From Ignavibacterium sp. (lineage in GTDB: Bacteria > Bacteroidota > Ignavibacteria > Ignavibacteriales > Ignavibacteriaceae): 46,569 nt of DNA. Positions 1-7,661 of this stretch are shown one piece after another. A model generated the notes under the pieces. That model saw nothing but the letters and a program-made list of their open reading frames with translations. It was not told the DNA's origin and searched no databases. Each line of letters begins with the position of its first letter. Positions within the stretch are counted from its first letter, which is position 1. Made by a program: the position numbers and the translations under genes. The stretch covers positions 2,530,005 to 2,576,573 of the forward strand of contig CP070637.1 of NCBI GenBank assembly GCA_020354005.1. Direction: 5' to 3'.

Positions 1-89
1 CAGAAGGTATAACCATAGATAAAAAAGGTAAACGACTGTATGTAGTTTCTGATAACAGAGAAAAGCTTTACGTTTTTGAATTTAGATGA
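1..89 (+). CDS. C-terminal fragment of a beta-propeller-like protein (SdiA-regulated/YjiK-like?)
   Basis: Only the last 28 or so codons are inside the window; the reading frame is open from base 3 and ends at the TGA at 87-89. The visible peptide reads EGITIDKKGKRLYVVSDNRE followed by KLYVFEFR. The pattern 'EGI..D..GKRLY.VSD....LYVF' is a typical beta-propeller blade, as in SdiA-regulated/YjiK or phytase-like periplasmic proteins. The family assignment rests on this single blade and is tentative. The gene must start upstream of the window. Confidence 0.5.
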   Translation, partial: EGITIDKKGKRLYVVSDNREKLYVFEFR

Positions 90-235
90 TTTTAAATAAC
101 TGTAATTCCCGGATTTATTATTGTCTAATACCTGCCCACACTAATTGCTAAACCACGTGGCTTAAAGCAATTACTCATTCTTCTTTAATAATAACTTACC
201 TTAATCAAGTTTCGGTAAATTAGTTTAAAATATGG

Positions 236-243
236 TAATTTTG
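236..243 (+). promoter_or_regulatory. Possible Bacteroidota-type -7 box upstream of nadK
   Basis: TAATTTTG matches the TAnnTTTG -7 consensus of Bacteroidota primary-sigma promoters and lies 36 bases upstream of the nadK ATG. No TTTG -33 element sits at the expected 19-20 nt spacing; the nearest similar word is TTTC at 210-213. The rest of the 90-279 gap is AT-rich and shows nothing else I can name. Weak call. Confidence 0.3.
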
Positions 244-279
244 ATAATGGATAAATCATTAATTATAGACTAACAACAC

Positions 280-1179
280 ATGCTAATCGGAATAATTGCA
301 AACATCACAAAAGAAAATGTATCGGATGTTGTATCATCTTTTATTGCTGAATTGAAAAAGCAAAAGATGGAATATTTGCTTACAAAAACATTGTTGGAAG
401 ATGACAATAAATTAAAAATAGAAATCGATGAAGATTTTATAAGTGATGATAAAGATGTTTATGAAAAAAGTGATATGATAATATCCATCGGTGGCGATGG
501 AACGATGTTATCAACAGCCTACCATGCACAATTTTACGATAAACCTGTTCTCGGATTAAATCTTGGTAAACTTGGATTTCTTGCAGAGGTTGATATTTCC
601 CAAACACACAGAATTATAAGCGATATTAAAGAAGAAAAATATGAGATACAGCATAGAATGATAATTGAGGGTGACTGCGATACTTTTACAAAAGAAAAAC
701 TATATGCTATAAATGATTTGGTGATTGATAAAGGCGGCTGGCCTAAGATGATTGAGTTAACTGCTTGGGTTGATGGTGAGTATGTCAGCTCATTTTTAGC
801 TGATGGAGTTATAATAGCTACACCAATTGGTTCCACTGGATATTCACTATCTACAGGTGGACCGGTAGTCAGTCCTTCTGCTCGTGCTATCACAATCTGT
901 CCGGTTTCACCACATAGTTTAACAATGAGACCGTTGGTACTTTCAAGTGCACAGGAAATTGTAATAAAAGCAGATTCACCACATGATGAAGTACAAATTA
1001 GCTGTGATGGGCAAAGAGTTTATCACTCACCACCGCCCGTTGAAGTTAAAATGAAAAAAAGTGAAAAACCTTTAAAGTTAGTTCACACTTCTTTAACAAC
1101 ATATTTCGAAACTCTCCGAAACAAACTACTTTGGGGAATTGATGTAAGGAAGAATAAAAATGGTAATAGTGCAGTTTAA
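280..1179 (+). CDS. nadK: NAD kinase
   Basis: Phosphorylates NAD+ to NADP+ with ATP or polyphosphate in the cytoplasm, the only route to NADP(H). The 299-residue length is normal for the family. The diagnostic GGDGT motif is at residues 71-75 within SIGGDGTMLSTAYH. An NDLVIDKG segment near residue 143 corresponds to the conserved NE/ND motif. The G-S-T-G-Y-S-L-S-T-G-G-P substrate loop follows near residue 185. The ATG at 280 has no obvious Shine-Dalgarno, common in this lineage, but gives the correct N-terminus (MLIGIIANIT, the first beta strand). It is transcribed alone toward the kamA operon and ends at a shared bidirectional terminator at 1219-1253. Confidence 0.96.
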   Translation: MLIGIIANITKENVSDVVSSFIAELKKQKMEYLLTKTLLEDDNKLKIEIDEDFISDDKDVYEKSDMIISIGGDGTMLSTAYHAQFYDKPVLGLNLGKLGFLAEVDISQTHRIISDIKEEKYEIQHRMIIEGDCDTFTKEKLYAINDLVIDKGGWPKMIELTAWVDGEYVSSFLADGVIIATPIGSTGYSLSTGGPVVSPSARAITICPVSPHSLTMRPLVLSSAQEIVIKADSPHDEVQISCDGQRVYHSPPPVEVKMKKSEKPLKLVHTSLTTYFETLRNKLLWGIDVRKNKNGNSAV

Positions 1180-1218
1180 GAAGATAGGTTAGAATTCTCC
1201 CCTAAAAAATTTGCATAA

Positions 1219-1253
1219 AAAAAGCGACTCGCTTTTGGAGTGAGTCGCTTTTT
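1219..1253. terminator. Bidirectional rho-independent terminator between nadK and kamA
   Basis: A 12-bp perfect stem: AAAAAGCGACTC at 1219-1230 pairs with GAGTCGCTTTTT at 1242-1253 around an 11-nt loop. A-tract and T-tract flank it on either side, so it can stop the convergent nadK (+) and kamA operon (-) transcripts. Confidence 0.9.
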
Positions 1254-1269
1254 AAGTGGATCGCAACTG

Positions 1270-2418
1270 TTATACCTCTTCGAACACTAGTACTTCCTGC
1301 TTCTTTTTAGGTGCAGCTTTCTTTTTCGTTTTTGATTTTACTTTTTTCTTAGTCTTATAACCGTTGGGATTGTTTTTATCTGCGTAGTTTTTATATGAAT
1401 AAACTTCGTTTTTAAAGTTGCGAAGAATGATTTTCTCTTCATCCATATGTAGAACATAATTAGGATGCAAAGGTATTTTACCGCCGCCGCCCGGAGCATC
1501 GATTACAAAATGAGGTACAGCCAAACCGCTTGTATGTCCGCGAAGGGATTCAGCTATTTTCTGTCCTGTCTCAATTGATGTGCGGAAATGATTTGCACCC
1601 TTTGTTTCATCTGTCATATACATATAATACGGTCGAACCCTTATCTTCAAAAGCATTTGCATTAATTCTTTTACTACTGCCGGATCATCATTAATATCTT
1701 TCATAATAACCATCTGGTTTCCAACAGGAACACCAGCGTCACTTAACATCTCACAAGCTTTTGAACTTTCAGATGTAATTTCCCATGGATGGTTAAAGTG
1801 TGTATTAACATAAACAGGGTGATACTTCTTTATCATGTTGCAAAGCTTTTGTGTAATTCTTTGCGGAAGAACAACCGGCATTCGTGTTCCAAGCCGAATG
1901 ATTTCAATGTGCTTCATACTCCGCAGCCGCTGTAGTATCTTTTCAAGCATTGCATCGGTTAACATAAGCGGGTCTCCGCCAGAGAGAATAATATCCCTAA
2001 TCTCGGTATGCTCTTCAAGATATTTAAAAGCTGATTCCAATCCTTTCATTGATATCTTTTCGTAATCGCCAACCTTTCTTTTTCGAGTACAGAACCTGCA
2101 GTAAATACCGCACTGACTTGTAACAAGAAATAGGGCACGGTCGGGATACCTATGAGTAATATTTGGAACGGGACTCATAGCTTCTTCCATTAAAGGATCA
2201 TCCAAAGCATCAAAGTCATCAAGCTCAGCTTTGTTGGGTACGACCTGCAGCCAGATGGGATCGCCGGGATAACGAATTAAACTTAGGTAATAAGGATTTA
2301 CGCGTGCCTGGAAAAATTCATCTAGAGCTTCGGCATCCTTTCTATCAATATTAAATTTTTCCACCAGTTCATCAACTGTGTGTACGCTCTCCCTTATTAA
2401 CTTTTGCCACAATTCCAT
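1270..2418 (-). CDS. kamA: Lysine 2,3-aminomutase (radical SAM, PLP), last gene of the ATP-grasp/GNAT operon
   Basis: Converts L-lysine to L-beta-lysine with SAM, a [4Fe-4S] cluster and PLP. The radical SAM motif CxxxCxxC is C103, C107, C110 (SQCGIYCRFCTRKRK). The residues that, in the clostridial enzyme, bind the lysine epsilon-amino group are conserved: D270 in YMTDETKGANHF and D307 in IDAPGGGGKIP. The PLP lysine is K314. These support true lysine specificity rather than glutamate. At 382 residues it is slightly short of the clostridial enzyme. It carries an odd lysine-rich tail (about residues 356-373) before a final acidic EVLVFEEV. Its ATG is 9 nt past the GNAT stop, so the two are co-transcribed. 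Transcription ends at the 1219-1253 hairpin. Confidence 0.93.
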   Translation of the reverse strand: MELWQKLIRESVHTVDELVEKFNIDRKDAEALDEFFQARVNPYYLSLIRYPGDPIWLQVVPNKAELDDFDALDDPLMEEAMSPVPNITHRYPDRALFLVTSQCGIYCRFCTRKRKVGDYEKISMKGLESAFKYLEEHTEIRDIILSGGDPLMLTDAMLEKILQRLRSMKHIEIIRLGTRMPVVLPQRITQKLCNMIKKYHPVYVNTHFNHPWEITSESSKACEMLSDAGVPVGNQMVIMKDINDDPAVVKELMQMLLKIRVRPYYMYMTDETKGANHFRTSIETGQKIAESLRGHTSGLAVPHFVIDAPGGGGKIPLHPNYVLHMDEEKIILRNFKNEVYSYKNYADKNNPNGYKTKKKVKSKTKKKAAPKKKQEVLVFEEV

Positions 2419-2427
2419 AGCGGCTCC

Positions 2428-2910
2428 TTAGTTTTGCTGATTGTTAAAGTATTTTCCAAAAGTTATTAACATATCCCCACGTGCATAAAAATCTTTTATT
2501 TCGGAAACAATGCTGTATTTATTTCTTAAATAGAAATTTCTTGTTCCTTCATAATCATCTTTTGAAGAAGTTTCAATCAACAACCATCTTCCATTATTTT
2601 CTAAAACAAATTGCTCAGCATGTTCAATTAAAATTTTGCCAATACCTCTATCCCTATAATCCGGATCGGTTACAATCCAATACAAATCGTAAACAGCATC
2701 AGTTAAAGGACGTTTACCGGTACAATGATATCCAAGGACATTATCATCATTTGTGTAAACAAAAACATTATAATCGGTTTGTTCCGGATCTGAAGCAGCA
2801 ACATTCACTAATTCCATTGCCACCTTTACTTCTTCTTCCTTAAAAAGAACCACCTTTTTAAGAATAGACTCAATTACAGGTGCATCATCCGGCTTTAACT
2901 TGCGTATCAT
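2428..2910 (-). CDS. GNAT-family N-acetyltransferase in the beta-lysine/ATP-grasp operon
   Basis: A 160-residue single-domain GNAT protein. The acetyl-CoA pyrophosphate loop is RDRGIGK (residues 86-92) within VTDPDYRDRGIGKILIEHAE, and the C-terminal GTRNFYLRNKY segment is the typical GNAT motif B. It overlaps the upstream ATP-grasp gene by 26 nt and is followed 9 nt later by kamA. By context it could acetylate beta-lysine (as AblB does to make the osmolyte N-epsilon-acetyl-beta-lysine) or an amine of a ligated product. It is shorter than I recall for AblB and I cannot assign the substrate. The GNAT fold call is secure; the acceptor is inference. Confidence 0.85.
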   Translation of the reverse strand: MIRKLKPDDAPVIESILKKVVLFKEEEVKVAMELVNVAASDPEQTDYNVFVYTNDDNVLGYHCTGKRPLTDAVYDLYWIVTDPDYRDRGIGKILIEHAEQFVLENNGRWLLIETSSKDDYEGTRNFYLRNKYSIVSEIKDFYARGDMLITFGKYFNNQQN

Positions 2911-3949
2911 TTTTTTGTTTTCTTTCTAATGCAAAATTTGCAATTGTAAAAAGTAATTCTTCATGAATTATGCCATCTGCTAATGCAGCTCTGGCAAAAC
3001 CAGAGTCGGTTGAAATATCTGGATTAGGATTAACCTCAATTACATATGGAACACCTCTTTTACCCAGTCTGATGTCTATCCTTGCATAATCACGGCAACC
3101 TAAAGCATCAAATGCAGATAGTGCTACTTTTTCAATTCTTTTAAGTGTTCTATCATTAATTTTTGTTGGGCAAACAGGTTTTGTGTGATTGTAATAAACA
3201 CTTTTTTCAATCCACTTTCCATCGTAAGTAACAATCTTTGGAAGTTTTGCTGGCAAACCATGAAAATCTATTTCGGAAACAGGAAGAATGCGATTACCAA
3301 GGATTGCAACATTTAACTCTCTTCCTTCAATATATTCTTCAAGAATTATTTCCTGTTTATATGTATCTGATAAAAAGTTAAAGTGTTTTCTCAACTCTGT
3401 ATAATTATTTACAACAGAAAATTCAGAAATACCGATACTGGCATCTTCTTTTAATAATTTAAGAATTACAGGATAGTTTAGATCAATATCCTTTTGTGTG
3501 AACCTGGCATTTGGTGCTAACTTTAAATAATTAGGAGTTGCAATGCCAAAGGATTGAAGGATATCCTTTGTTCTTGCTTTATCCAGACAATTTCCTAATG
3601 AAATTGCCTGGCAGCCAGTGTATTCAACTGCGAGAAGTTCGAATAATCCAGCCATGCAATATTCGTAAGCTGTAATGCCCTCAACGGATTCAACAAAATT
3701 AAATATGATATCAGGTTTGTAAGAATTAATTCCATCTATTGCTTTTTGAACTTCTCGATCGATTGCTAATGTTTCAACCTGCGTATATTTTTTCTTTAAT
3801 GTTCGTTTGATGATGTTTAATTCTTTCAGAAAACTTTTTTCGGAAAGATCATCACCCTGATTAACTTCTTTAACCGGTTTACCGTTGTATACAGAAAAAA
3901 TACTAACTGGCGAATTAAAACAGATTAATATTTTGGTATCGATCTTCAT
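2885..3949 (-). CDS. ATP-grasp ligase (D-Ala-D-Ala ligase-like), second of a tandem pair
   Basis: A 354-residue ATP-grasp protein of the Ddl fold. ATP-dependent carboxylate-amine ligases of this fold form amide or peptide bonds via an acyl phosphate. The C-terminal metal-binding signature is visible: D292 in YARIDIRLG, and E305 with N307 in VIEVNPNPDIS. The ILEEYIEGRELNVAILG segment (about 202-218) is typical of the ATP-binding core. CLDKARTKDIL (about 121-131) matches the same region of its neighbour, so the two look like diverged paralogs. Its ATG overlaps the upstream ligase stop by 4 nt (ATGA) and its end overlaps the GNAT gene by 26 nt. A housekeeping Ddl role is unlikely given the tandem arrangement and the kamA/GNAT partners. 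Substrates are unknown. Confidence 0.85.
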   Translation of the reverse strand: MKIDTKILICFNSPVSIFSVYNGKPVKEVNQGDDLSEKSFLKELNIIKRTLKKKYTQVETLAIDREVQKAIDGINSYKPDIIFNFVESVEGITAYEYCMAGLFELLAVEYTGCQAISLGNCLDKARTKDILQSFGIATPNYLKLAPNARFTQKDIDLNYPVILKLLKEDASIGISEFSVVNNYTELRKHFNFLSDTYKQEIILEEYIEGRELNVAILGNRILPVSEIDFHGLPAKLPKIVTYDGKWIEKSVYYNHTKPVCPTKINDRTLKRIEKVALSAFDALGCRDYARIDIRLGKRGVPYVIEVNPNPDISTDSGFARAALADGIIHEELLFTIANFALERKQKNDTQVKAG

Positions 3950-5028
3950 AAAAGATTATTTCTCTTACAAGCAGAGTATAAAACAGTTTGTATCAAACTT
4001 TTATAGTCAATTCCGGCAGCACGTGCGGCTTTTGGTAAACTTGAATTTTCATTCGGATCCGGCATAATACCCGGCAAAGGATTAATCTCAATAATATTTG
4101 GCACTTCATTTTTATCTAACCTGACATCGACACGGCTCCAATCTTTACAACCTAACACTTTATACGTACTTAATGCTGTATCCCTAATTTGCTTCTCCAA
4201 ATCATCATCAAGAGATGCAGGGCAATCAAACACATCGAAGTCACTTTCTTTAGTATCAAGTATCCACTTTGCTTCGAATGAATATAAATGTTCAACATCA
4301 TCAGGATATTTATCATACTTAATTTCAATTATTGGAAGAACTTTTGTCTCTTCATCGTTACCAATAATAGCAACTGTAAATTCCCTTCCCGGTAAAAATT
4401 CTTCTATCATTGCTGGCTGGTCGTATTCATTAATGCAGCGCTTTAACTCTCGATTTAAATCATCATAATTTTTAACAAGTGACGAACTAAATATTCCTTT
4501 GCTTGATCCTTCAGAAACCGGTTTAACGATTAATGGAAATTCAAATGAATGATTATAAATCGGTGTATAACTATTAATAACTTTAAATCCCGGTGTTGGT
4601 ATTTTATGATAAGATAAAATTTCCTTTGTTCTTGCTTTATTAAGACAAATCCCTAGGGTTAATACATCGGAACCAGTATAAGGAATTTGCAACATATCTA
4701 ACATTGCAGGAATCTGAGATTCTCTGCTTTGTCCATTTATTCCTTCTGCAATATTAAAAACGATATTAGGTTTAATTTTTTTTAATTTTTTAAAAGCATG
4801 TTCATCTGCATCAATAAGAGTTACATCATGATAATCTTCAATTGATTCTTTTATTGCATTAATTGTTTCCATTGTATCCCATTCAGCATAAGTATCAAAT
4901 CCATATTTTGTGTCTTTATCAAAGTGGGTTTGAATAGGTGGTAGGTCTTCGGGGAAAGTTTCACTTTCTGGTTTTACGTTGCAAGTTATAGCAACATTTA
5001 ATCGCTGTTTAAAAGTTTTTGATAAAAT
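3946..5028 (-). CDS. ATP-grasp ligase (D-Ala-D-Ala ligase-like), first gene of the operon, probable ATT start
   Basis: Ddl-fold ATP-grasp ligase. Starting at the first ATG (4872) gives 308 residues and lacks the first Rossmann-like strand. The frame stays open upstream to a TGA at 5053-5055. The extra codons read like a true Ddl N-terminus (LNVAITCNVKPESETFPEDL, then a Y-A-E-W-D-T-M-E-T segment). No ATG, GTG or TTG lies in that stretch, and the best candidate is an ATT at 5026-5028 preceded by GAAAGAAAAAAA. That yields 360 residues, matching its 354-residue paralog. Core motifs: IVKPVSEGSSKGI, MIEEFLPGREFTVAIIG, and IIEINPLPGI with the metal-binding E and N. It is followed with a 4-nt overlap by the second ligase. 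The family is secure; the start is inference. Confidence 0.8.
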   Translation of the reverse strand: MLSKTFKQRLNVAITCNVKPESETFPEDLPPIQTHFDKDTKYGFDTYAEWDTMETINAIKESIEDYHDVTLIDADEHAFKKLKKIKPNIVFNIAEGINGQSRESQIPAMLDMLQIPYTGSDVLTLGICLNKARTKEILSYHKIPTPGFKVINSYTPIYNHSFEFPLIVKPVSEGSSKGIFSSSLVKNYDDLNRELKRCINEYDQPAMIEEFLPGREFTVAIIGNDEETKVLPIIEIKYDKYPDDVEHLYSFEAKWILDTKESDFDVFDCPASLDDDLEKQIRDTALSTYKVLGCKDWSRVDVRLDKNEVPNIIEINPLPGIMPDPNENSSLPKAARAAGIDYKSLIQTVLYSACKRNNLL

Positions 5029-5053
5029 TTTTTTTCTTTCAAAATTTTTTATT

Positions 5054-5083
5054 CAAATATAACTATTAATATTTTTAAGTCAA
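5054..5083 (-). promoter_or_regulatory. Promoter of the ATP-grasp/GNAT/kamA operon
   Basis: Read on the minus strand, TTGACT (5083-5078) is followed after 16 nt by TATATT (5061-5056), a good sigma-70-like pair. The same -10 extends to TATATTTG (5061-5054), which also fits the Bacteroidota TAnnTTTG box. Predicted transcription start is near 5048, only about 20 nt before the proposed ATT start at 5028. The rest of the 5029-5278 gap is AT-rich with nothing else recognisable. Confidence 0.6.
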
Positions 5084-5278
5084 CAGTTTTGTAAAACGTA
5101 TAAAAATTTTTTTTATCATAAATAATTATAAAATATTTTCACGAACTAGTAAGAATGGCAAATCAAAATAAATCTATTGTCGGTGATCAAATGATTGAAA
5201 ATAATTTTAGTATAATAGATAGATATGTAAAAGCCTCTGTTTACACTTACTTGAAAGGTGTTAAGATGATCTTAAATG

Positions 5279-7489
5279 TTATGCTATCTCTGCATATTTT
5301 AAATTATCAGAATAGTGAGCCAATAAATTTTCTTTTATGATTTTGTTCTTCGGTAATTTTAGATTGGGATCGCTACTAATCAAACCGAAAGAAATATTTT
5401 TTGTTTTTATAATTAATTCTTGATCTTCAGATAGATTAACAAATTTCAAATCAGGAAAACCACTTTGCTTGATTCCAAAAATATCACCGGGACCTCTTAA
5501 CTTCATATCAACTTCTGCAACCTTAAAACCGTTTGTGTTGTTAACCATTGTTTGTAATCTTATTGAGGCTTTATACTTTTCAAGTTGTGTTGTAGATAAA
5601 TAATCTAGTTCTAACTCTTCAACTTTTTGTTTTGTGGCAAGTCCATCGTGTGTAACTAAAATACAGAAAGCTTGTTTATTACTTCTTCCAACTCTTCCTC
5701 TTAATTGATGAAGCTGTGACAAACCGAATCGATGAGCATCATTAATTAATATTATATTTGCATCGGGTATATCAATACCGACTTCAATAACAGTTGTTGA
5801 AATCAGAACATCATATTCTTTTTTTAGAAACAAGAACATAACTTCCTCTTTTTCCTGCCACTTCATTCTTCCATGAATTAATCCAACACGAAGATTTTTT
5901 AAATAACTATCTTTTAACTGATTGAAATACTCTGTTGCAGCCTTTAACTCTAGCTTTTCCGATTCTTCAACTAACGGATAAACGATAAAGCATTGATATC
6001 CTTCTTTGTGTTTATCAATTATAAACTTATAGATTTTGGGTAATTTACTTTCACCACGTAACACAGTTTTAATTGGAATTCTGTTTTTTGGCAATTCTTC
6101 AATTACAGATACATCAAGATCACCATAAACTGTCATCGATAAAGTTCTCGGAATTGGAGTAGCGCTCATTACAAGAACGTCCGGAGTTGTTCCTTTGCTC
6201 TGAATTAGTCCGCGCTGTCTTACACCAAATCGATGCTGCTCATCAATTACGACAAATCCAAGATTATTAAACTTCACTTTTTCCTCAAATAAGGCATGAG
6301 TGCCAACTATTATGTCAGCTTGCTGCAATTCGATGTCTGTAAGTTCTTTTTCTCTAGTTGATTTTTTTTGACCGCCAATTAATAAACTTACTTTTATTTC
6401 ATGTTTGCTGTTTTCTGCCTCAAGTTTTCTTAATAATGATGAAACAGTTTTAGCGTGCTGGTCAGCAAGAATTTCTGTAGGTGCCATTAGTACGGCTTGA
6501 AATCCATTATCTATGGCAATGAGTGCAGCAATAAGAGAAACGATGGTTTTACCGCTCCCAACGTCACCTTGCAATAATCTATTCATCGGTTTTTCAGAAA
6601 GCATATCGTTTTTTATTTCGGTTAACACTTGCAGTTGTGATTTTGTTAATTCGAATGGAAGCACTTTAAGAAAATCGTAAACAAGATTTGTTTTTATGCT
6701 CATCTTATTTCCCGGTAGTTTTGTTTGGTAATTGTATTTTCGCAAAGCAACAAGTAATTCTAAATAAAAAAGTTCTTCAAACTTGAATCTGTGTTTTGCA
6801 GCTTCAAACTTTTCCTTGCTTTCCGGGAAGTGATAATTTTTAACCGCAGTGTTTACTGAAATAATATTGTTCTCTTCTAATATTTTTGGGGGAAGTGTTT
6901 CACTCAAACTATCCACGTATTTCTCAACAGCATAGCTGATGATTCTACGCAAACTCAAATCACCAATGGCACCCTGCCGAAGTTCTTTAGGAATTTTGTA
7001 AAATGGAATTATTTTTCCGGTGTGTAAAAAGTTATCAGATTCCTCTTCGGATATTCTATCATAATCCGGATGAATAAATTGAAGATTACCGTACTTATCA
7101 ATCTCAGGTTTTGATGATACTGCAATAATATCACCTTCATTAAATGCAGAATAAAAATATTTTATTCCCTGAAACCAAACACATGTAAAAAATCCTGTTG
7201 TATCACGAAACTGAACTTTGAGTACCTCTTTTTTTCCAAACCTTCTTTTTGTTTTCTCAAAAACTTTTGCAATTATAGTTACTTCGCCTTCATAACCGTT
7301 TTTAACATATCCGTATGCTTTTGCAGCGGTTAGTACGGTTGTTCTATCAAGATGACGCGAAGGGAAATAGAATAGCAGATCCCTTATTGAATAAATACCA
7401 ATTTTATTAAATGAGACAGCACGCTTTGGACCGACCGATTTAATATATTGAACAGATTGCTCAAGTATTTTTTCTTTCTCTGAATTCAT
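5279..7489 (-). CDS. recG: ATP-dependent DNA helicase RecG
   Basis: Branch-migration helicase that remodels stalled replication forks and Holliday junctions. At 736 residues it is slightly longer than the roughly 690 of E. coli. The N-terminal wedge/OB region is seen (SVGPKRAVSFNKIGI, YFPSRHLDRT). Walker A GDVGSGKT is at 308-315. Walker B is the RecG-type DEQHRFGVRQRG, motif III is MSATPIPRTL, and the helicase-C TTVIEVGIDIPDANIILI and QLRGRVGRS follow. The C-terminal LRGPGDIFGIKQSG is a RecG signature. It is a single gene; the stop lies about 250 nt before the downstream ATP-grasp operon, which has its own promoter. Confidence 0.97.
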   Translation of the reverse strand: MNSEKEKILEQSVQYIKSVGPKRAVSFNKIGIYSIRDLLFYFPSRHLDRTTVLTAAKAYGYVKNGYEGEVTIIAKVFEKTKRRFGKKEVLKVQFRDTTGFFTCVWFQGIKYFYSAFNEGDIIAVSSKPEIDKYGNLQFIHPDYDRISEEESDNFLHTGKIIPFYKIPKELRQGAIGDLSLRRIISYAVEKYVDSLSETLPPKILEENNIISVNTAVKNYHFPESKEKFEAAKHRFKFEELFYLELLVALRKYNYQTKLPGNKMSIKTNLVYDFLKVLPFELTKSQLQVLTEIKNDMLSEKPMNRLLQGDVGSGKTIVSLIAALIAIDNGFQAVLMAPTEILADQHAKTVSSLLRKLEAENSKHEIKVSLLIGGQKKSTREKELTDIELQQADIIVGTHALFEEKVKFNNLGFVVIDEQHRFGVRQRGLIQSKGTTPDVLVMSATPIPRTLSMTVYGDLDVSVIEELPKNRIPIKTVLRGESKLPKIYKFIIDKHKEGYQCFIVYPLVEESEKLELKAATEYFNQLKDSYLKNLRVGLIHGRMKWQEKEEVMFLFLKKEYDVLISTTVIEVGIDIPDANIILINDAHRFGLSQLHQLRGRVGRSNKQAFCILVTHDGLATKQKVEELELDYLSTTQLEKYKASIRLQTMVNNTNGFKVAEVDMKLRGPGDIFGIKQSGFPDLKFVNLSEDQELIIKTKNISFGLISSDPNLKLPKNKIIKENLLAHYSDNLKYAEIA

Positions 7490-7647
7490 TTAAATAAAAA
7501 TAAAATAAGCATCGGGTAATCTCAAAATTTTGTTTTAAGAGAAAGTTTAAATCAAAAATGTGTAATTTGATATTTATTACTTATTGAATACAGGTGATGA
7601 ATTAAACGTGACGTTCACATTAATTTTCTAATCATCTTAAATAACTT

Positions 7648-7653
7648 AAGGAG
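7648..7653 (+). promoter_or_regulatory. Ribosome binding site deciding the TTG start of dgt
   Basis: AAGGAG lies 8 nt upstream of the TTG at 7662-7664. A clear Shine-Dalgarno is unusual in this window and fixes the TTG start. The rest of the 7490-7661 gap (divergent recG/dgt control region) shows no promoter I would defend. Confidence 0.75.
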
Positions 7654-7661
7654 TACTTTTA

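Noticed and set aside
534-893. Open frame on the minus strand within nadK
   Set aside because: Fully antisense to a certain nadK; no family motif, no start signal. A shadow of the real gene.
2481-2843. 120-codon open frame on the plus strand opposite the GNAT gene
   Set aside because: Composition is biased to Gln/His/Leu, typical of an antisense frame; the GNAT reading frame has clear motifs.
2885-5028. Annotating either ATP-grasp gene as the housekeeping ddl
   Set aside because: Two tandem paralogs in an operon with kamA and a GNAT gene, and no mur/fts neighbours, argue for a specialised role.
5155-5340. 61-codon open frame between the ATP-grasp operon and recG
   Set aside because: It overlaps the recG end, lacks a ribosome binding site and recognisable sequence, and lies in an AT-rich intergenic region. 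Not supported as a gene.
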